DNA from: Falsiruegeria mediterranea M17 | GTDB lineage: Bacteria > Pseudomonadota > Alphaproteobacteria > Rhodobacterales > Rhodobacteraceae | Assembly (NCBI RefSeq): GCF_900302455.1 | Contig: NZ_ONZG01000007.1 | Coordinates: forward strand, 246,354 to 310,353 | Direction: 5' to 3' | DNA: 64,000 bases | Shown: piece by piece, positions 60,360-64,000 of the stretch | Position numbering within the stretch: the first letter of the stretch is position 1 | Layout of the letters: each line of letters begins with the position of its first letter | Made by a program: the position numbers and the translations under genes | Notes under the pieces: generated by a model | Told to the model about the DNA's origin: nothing | Seen by the model: the letters and a program-made list of their open reading frames with translations, nothing else | Database searches by the model: none

Positions 60360-62344
60360 TTTCTTACAGCCTCAAAAATCTCAATCATCAAACTTGCGCG
60401 ATCTGCCCAGGAGGAATGCCCCACAAATTTAGTGTTAGCTCTTCGATCAAACTTTGCTTCCAAAGTTTCCAGTAATCGAGAGGAAAAATCGCTGTCGTTG
60501 CGATAACACCAGACCTTGGGAACGTCCTTAATTTGCTCCATGTACACGGACAAAACTGGGAGTTCCAAACACAGGTATTCGTAGATTTTTATCGGATCGA
60601 CAGCGTTCGCCAGTCGCCCAGACACAAAGGGAATAATACCTAAAGACCAGTGAGATCCAACGGATATAATGGCGTCGTGATTCATCGGGCCAAGCAGCTT
60701 CACATTGTCTGGCAAGTCTGTGGGTGAATAGCCATGACCTATTATTTCGATCTGATGGTTTGGAAAATTTCTTGCATGGTTTAGCACAACAGGCCAGTTG
60801 AACCATTTATCGGTAAGGTGTCCGAAATATCCAATCTTTGGCTGAGTCCCCTTCGCCTTTTTGGGACTGGAAGCACTCAAATCAACTGAATTCGTCTCGA
60901 TTGCCTTCGCGTGCCTAATGAACGCGCTACCAGCGGCATTTGGAACGATGTAATTCTTGTTGGGATCTGCGCCAAATAGACCCATCTTGGACCGCAAAGC
61001 GGGGCTCACGCTGACGGCAGCGTCGCAGTTCTGAGCAAGATATCTTTCGACATTCGGCTTGTACCAGCGAGCCGCTCCCACTTCGAAGAACTCTTCCCAA
61101 TCGTCACGCGCTTCAAATTTTTGTGTCCAACCGTTTCGCCCAAACACGTCCAGAACTTGAATGCTCGTACTATCTGGAAAGCTTTGGAGAACCAGCTTGT
61201 TACTGGCTTTTAGCTTGGACAATCGCGACAGATATAGTTCAACCATGTCATTTGGGATTTGAATGATGCTATTGGTTTCAGTGACCACCTGTTGCTGCAT
61301 GATAGAACCATTCAGGTCAGACCTCACATAGACGTAGATCACGCCCCAACCAAGTTTTTCAAATTCCTTAGCCAACATCATCGATCGATTGGCACGATTG
61401 TCTTTCCCGATTTCCGTAGTGCCAGTATAGACCAAGACGACATTTTCAAACCCACGCGATTCAAAAGTCGATAGTTCGATTGAGATCTTCTCGACTTGCT
61501 GATCATACAGCAGGCCAATCAACTCACATCTGCCCTGAATACTTATCCGTTCAACGTCATCGACCCACCTCAGGAACGACAAATCAATTTCGGAGTGCGC
61601 TTCGTTTGAAACGAAGGAATGCGTGTTCGGCCCGGACTTAGCGTACTTATAATAACCGTATTTTGGCGAAAAGTGTAGCGCCCCAAGCGGAGTGTCGGAG
61701 TACTTTGAACTTGCATATGCAGGCTGAAAGAGTGCAACTTTTTGGCTGTCAGCCATGGTCTCCGAAGAGGGAACCGTGTCGAACTTGACGCTGTAGTTCC
61801 CGATAGGTCCAAGGTGAATTTTGCAAGTATCCTTCGTTTTTTTTGCTGAAAGCTCCATGGAAAATTCTCGAAGGTAATTCATGTCTTGCGGAGATGGTCC
61901 CGCATGGTTTGGCGCATTCCCACATTGCTCAACAGTTTCGACTCTACGGTGACGAGCCTGCGCCACCACCGGCATGGAAATAGATTTGACAACAAACCCT
62001 TTGTCGTTCCTGGGTAACCAGTTTACGAGAATGAGCTGAATCGCCTTTACGGGAGGCAAGACACGAACACGGATTGATGACACCCCATCACCTAAGTACT
62101 TGTAATAAGCTCCTATGTCTGAAAAAGGTAGATGCCCAAAAGCTCTTGACACAATAACCGGTGAAGTAATTTTCTCCCCATCACGATCTAAGCATTCAAA
62201 GAAACATACGACTTTGTCGTTGCCAAAGGTCTCTAAGTTAAATTCCAACGTCAACTGTCCAGAAAAGTCGTGCGTGCTAATGGTCGAAGTAAAACACTTA
62301 CCGTCCTTCACCCTCTTTTCATCAGTGATTTTTTGTTGTGACAT
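60356..62344 (-). CDS. Glycosyltransferase with two N-terminal Y-[YF]-K-Y domains
   Basis: 662 residues from MSQQKITDEKRVKDGKCFTS, AGGGATACTGAA before the ATG. Residues ~15-145 form a beta-rich domain with ECLDRDGEKITSPVIVS and FSDIGAYYKYLGDGVSSIRV. A second copy at ~200-300 has YASSKYSDTPLGALHFSPKY then GYYKYAKSGPNTH. The last ~370 residues are a GT-B enzyme (YTGTTEIGKDNRAN; PKIGYFGHLTDKWFNWPVVL; VDPIKIYEYLCLELPVLS). The beta domains may bind glycan or an acceptor. The adjoining 121-residue protein (63096) has the same motif on its own. The unit may build a surface polymer. Confidence 0.8.
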   Translation of the reverse strand: MSQQKITDEKRVKDGKCFTSTISTHDFSGQLTLEFNLETFGNDKVVCFFECLDRDGEKITSPVIVSRAFGHLPFSDIGAYYKYLGDGVSSIRVRVLPPVKAIQLILVNWLPRNDKGFVVKSISMPVVAQARHRRVETVEQCGNAPNHAGPSPQDMNYLREFSMELSAKKTKDTCKIHLGPIGNYSVKFDTVPSSETMADSQKVALFQPAYASSKYSDTPLGALHFSPKYGYYKYAKSGPNTHSFVSNEAHSEIDLSFLRWVDDVERISIQGRCELIGLLYDQQVEKISIELSTFESRGFENVVLVYTGTTEIGKDNRANRSMMLAKEFEKLGWGVIYVYVRSDLNGSIMQQQVVTETNSIIQIPNDMVELYLSRLSKLKASNKLVLQSFPDSTSIQVLDVFGRNGWTQKFEARDDWEEFFEVGAARWYKPNVERYLAQNCDAAVSVSPALRSKMGLFGADPNKNYIVPNAAGSAFIRHAKAIETNSVDLSASSPKKAKGTQPKIGYFGHLTDKWFNWPVVLNHARNFPNHQIEIIGHGYSPTDLPDNVKLLGPMNHDAIISVGSHWSLGIIPFVSGRLANAVDPIKIYEYLCLELPVLSVYMEQIKDVPKVWCYRNDSDFSSRLLETLEAKFDRRANTKFVGHSSWADRASLMIEIFEAVRK

Positions 62345-62354
62345 TTCAGTATCC

Positions 62355-63095
62355 CTAAAAGAACTCTCGCAGTGCAGGCTTTCCAAGATGAGAAAAAAGG
62401 TAAGTCGGTGTGTGGTTGAATCGGCGGATTAGTCTGTAATCTCGCGCGTTCATCCAACCGACAACCTCCCTTAGGTTCTCTCTTTCGGCTTCTACATAGA
62501 TATGGGGCTTGAAGTTCAAAATTGTCCTAGCGGCACCTTTCAAGACTTCAACTTCCGCCCCTTCGACGTCAATTTTGACTAGGGAGACATCCTTGATGTC
62601 GAAGTCATCTAGAGCATAAACCTTATACGAGTTCTTAGTTTTTTCCCTTAAAAATTCAACCGAAGTTGCCCCGGGGTTCCCTTCATGAAGTTGATTCAGA
62701 GTCGCATACTTTGTGTCATATGAACCGACAACAGATCGAAATGCCTTGATGTCTTCCGGTCTCAAATCGTTAATTGAGATGTTCCTCAACAACTTCTCAT
62801 ATGTTCCAGGCTGCGCTTCAAATGACAGTACCCTGTCAGGTTTAACGACCTTTGAAAAGAAGAGACTATGGTTTCCAATATGGGCACCAACGTCGATGAA
62901 TGTGCCCCCATTTAAAAATCGCGACCAAATATCGTGAAGAAGCTCAAGCTCGTAAAATGATCCAGTGCGTTCGACTTCTGCTTCAATGTAGTCCAGAGAA
63001 CCGTCCTTTTCGAACAGCACGGTATTGCCCATGTAGTTTGCGGTAATGATCGCGGGATTCTCGAGGCTTTTCGCTTCAGGCTTCCCTTTGACCAT
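62355..63095 (-). CDS. FkbM-family SAM-dependent methyltransferase
   Basis: 246 residues. Motif I is TFIDVGAHIGNHSLFFSKVV (about residues 66-85), followed by VLSFEAQPGTYEKLLRN and the hallmark VSLVKIDVEGAEVEVLKGAA. An N-terminal segment of 50 residues is specific to this gene (ANYMGNTVLFEKDGSLDY). The ATG immediately follows the stop of the 121-residue gene (TAGATG) and the next gene starts 11 bases after its stop, so it is part of one operon with the glycosyltransferases. It probably methylates a sugar of the same glycan. Confidence 0.87.
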   Translation of the reverse strand: MVKGKPEAKSLENPAIITANYMGNTVLFEKDGSLDYIEAEVERTGSFYELELLHDIWSRFLNGGTFIDVGAHIGNHSLFFSKVVKPDRVLSFEAQPGTYEKLLRNISINDLRPEDIKAFRSVVGSYDTKYATLNQLHEGNPGATSVEFLREKTKNSYKVYALDDFDIKDVSLVKIDVEGAEVEVLKGAARTILNFKPHIYVEAERENLREVVGWMNARDYRLIRRFNHTPTYLFSHLGKPALREFF

Positions 63096-63461
63096 CTACT
63101 TTTTAACACCGTAACTAAATGAAGGGACTGTGACATCTTTGGCCTCAAAGTCCGCTGCAGATACCTCAATTTGCGCAACTCCGCGTGGAATACGGAAAAA
63201 AACATTCACAGCACCAAAGAGTGACGCCCCATCGCCTTGGGACGAAGCCTCTTCAAACTCTATGTACTTGAAATACTTACCCGAATTAGTTGGAGTTAGC
63301 CCGGGCACATTGACCTCTTTGGATTGTCCATCAACGCCGCGGAACTCGACCTGTAGTAAACCTCTAAGCTTAGATTCACTATAGTTTTCGGGTGCACATG
63401 CAGATGCCTCCATGCAAAGCTCGACGGTCTCGCCGGGCTTAGTCCAAATCTGTGATTTCAC
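63096..63461 (-). CDS. Free-standing Y-F-K-Y beta-domain protein
   Basis: 121 residues, no signal peptide or membrane helix. It opens MKSQIWTKPGETVELCMEAS, then GLLQVEFRGVDGQSKEVNVP, NSGKYFKYIEFEEASSQGDG, and FFRIPRGVAQIEVSAADFEA, ending SYGVKK. The pattern (F-x-G-x-DG, G-x-Y-F-K-Y, then hydrophobic strands) parallels the N-terminal domain of the neighbouring glycosyltransferase. It may be a small carbohydrate-binding or partner subunit. It is first in the glycan operon; the upstream 260 bases are A+T-rich and should carry the promoter. Confidence 0.65.
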   Translation of the reverse strand: MKSQIWTKPGETVELCMEASACAPENYSESKLRGLLQVEFRGVDGQSKEVNVPGLTPTNSGKYFKYIEFEEASSQGDGASLFGAVNVFFRIPRGVAQIEVSAADFEAKDVTVPSFSYGVKK

Positions 63462-63724
63462 TTCAAGTCTCCCTGCCTAAAAAATGGGCTTTCCAAGAAT
63501 TATCCACGTGATCACTTAAAAATAATACTCCATTAACCTTTTGTTTCATTTCGAGACTTGATGCAAAAAAAAACTCGCATGTGTTGTCAGATGGAAATAC
63601 AATTCGACATGCACAGACAGTGCATTTTCGAACCGGTACTGATAGAGGTAAGCATCTGAACGGCAACACTATTCGCAGTTCCTCACTGAACGAATTCGAG
63701 CGCGAAATTTCGGGGTTTGACGGC
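63462..63724. other. A+T-rich intergenic region
   Basis: About 260 bases upstream of the glycan operon, on the island side next to the phage-like remnant. Only short open frames without start signals are visible. It probably carries the operon promoter; no particular box could be identified. Confidence 0.5.
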
Positions 63725-63877
63725 TCATTTCATTCGCAAGATCGCGGCAGTCTTGTCCTTGGATGACTGAGACGATCCAAAGTAGAAGTTGATGATTCCG
63801 ATCACGGCGGTGGTCAGTGCGCCTACGACGGCCATGATCGCCTCTTTCGAACCTCCAGGGATTGGTACAAAGATTAG
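63725..63877 (-). pseudogene. Truncated phage-type small membrane protein
   Basis: The last ~50 codons read VLSLIFVPIPGG then MAVVGALTTAVIGIINFYFG and SSQSSKDKTAAILRMK; an internal ATG lies at 63835. One or two hydrophobic helices followed by a small polar tail with FYFGSSQSSKDKT recall holin-like or other tail-end phage membrane proteins (GSSxGSK motif). The 5' part is replaced by the IS5 end at about 63876, so the gene was disrupted. It is the first sign of phage material in the island. Confidence 0.55.
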
Positions 63878-64000
63878 GCTCAGGACTCATAACCAGAAAA
63901 TGACGATTGCAGCGAGAGCGATTGCCGACAGGAAGACTTTCGGGCACCGGTCATATCGTGTTGCTACTCGCCGCCAATCCTTCAGCCTCCCGAACATGAT
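63876..64000 (-). mobile_element. IS5-family insertion sequence, right end (partial)
   Basis: The element continues past the window. Its end on the left reads TAGGCTCAGGACTCATAACC, a terminal inverted-repeat-like sequence directly outside the transposase stop. The element disrupts the small phage-like gene. Family assignment follows the transposase tail encoded inside. Confidence 0.7.
63887..64000 (-). CDS. IS5-family transposase, C-terminal fragment
   Basis: Reading in from base 64000, the minus strand encodes MFGRLKDWRRVATRYDRCPK then VFLSAIALAAIVIFWL and a TGA stop (63887-63889). This is the stereotyped C-terminus of IS5/IS427-group DDE transposases (typically RMFGRLKDFRRIATRYD and a hydrophobic tail ending W-L). 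Only 37 codons are in view. Confidence 0.8.
   Translation of the reverse strand: MMFGRLKDWRRVATRYDRCPKVFLSAIALAAIVIFWL

Noticed and set aside
1..64000. tRNA or rRNA genes
   Set aside because: No cloverleaf-like pattern or rRNA segment was recognised in any intergenic gap. The island is attached to dusA rather than a tRNA.
59112..64000. Second copy of the dusA 5' segment as attR
   Set aside because: Scanning for sequence like the reverse complement of APMMDWTDRHC found none; the right end of the island must be beyond the window.

Overview
The window is a chromosomal segment of an alphaproteobacterium of the Rhodobacteraceae (Roseobacter group). This rests on gene content and order: a heterotetrameric sarcosine oxidase operon, a ccmABCDG haem export cluster next to secDF/yajC, the yfgM-bamB-der block, an isolated ccmI followed by ruvX and a DUF1289 gene, GC-rich codon use, and many Roseobacter-type housekeeping genes. 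It cannot be narrowed to a genus by reading alone.

Layout. 1-6.4 kb: purB, small secreted proteins, an unaccompanied FliG-like gene, a structured intergenic region that may be 6S RNA, a DMT permease, an LpxL-type acyltransferase and a DUF1223 protein. 6.5-12 kb: aconitase (acnA), a GDSL lipoprotein, and a BCCT osmolyte transporter followed by a 29-residue membrane peptide with an excellent ribosome binding site. 12-19 kb (minus strand): ccmG, ccmD, ccmC, ccmB and ccmA, then an Mth938-like gene, TauE, secF, secD and yajC. 19-26.9 kb: MscS channel, FkbM methyltransferase, serS, a helix-hairpin-helix protein with a histone-H1-like tail, a fatty acid desaturase and der. 27-39.6 kb: bamB, a YfgM-like protein, a two-gene RND efflux system, phospholipase D/cardiolipin synthase, an Atm1-type ABC exporter and a LysM protein. 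39.7-45.5 kb: LOG, RarD, an enoyl-CoA hydratase, a metallophosphoesterase, sodB, FkbM and an A+T-rich secreted protein. 45.6-51.4 kb: soxB, a TfoX-like gene, soxD, soxA and soxG, ended by a clear terminator. 51.6-57.8 kb: ccmI, ruvX, DUF1289, a membrane-anchored LAS-type peptidase, a duplicated SpoIIAA-like protein, a 2OG-Fe(II)-like oxygenase, a second TauE and dusA.

57.9-64 kb is an A+T-rich island immediately upstream of dusA, a known integration hotspot. It begins with a tyrosine integrase that is interrupted by an in-frame TGA and also appears to lack one catalytic histidine. It continues with a surface-glycan cluster of two glycosyltransferases, an FkbM methyltransferase and a free-standing beta-rich domain protein. 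It ends with a truncated phage-like membrane protein cut by an IS5-family element that runs off the window.

The most unusual material is: the recurring G-x-Y-[YF]-K-Y domain in the dusA island, seen twice inside a glycosyltransferase and once as a separate protein; the 6S-like RNA; the BCCT-linked micropeptide; the HhH plus H1-tail protein whose stop codon lies inside the serS terminator; and an RND-operon terminator buried in the coding sequence of the convergent gene. All calls come from reading sequence; no database search was run.
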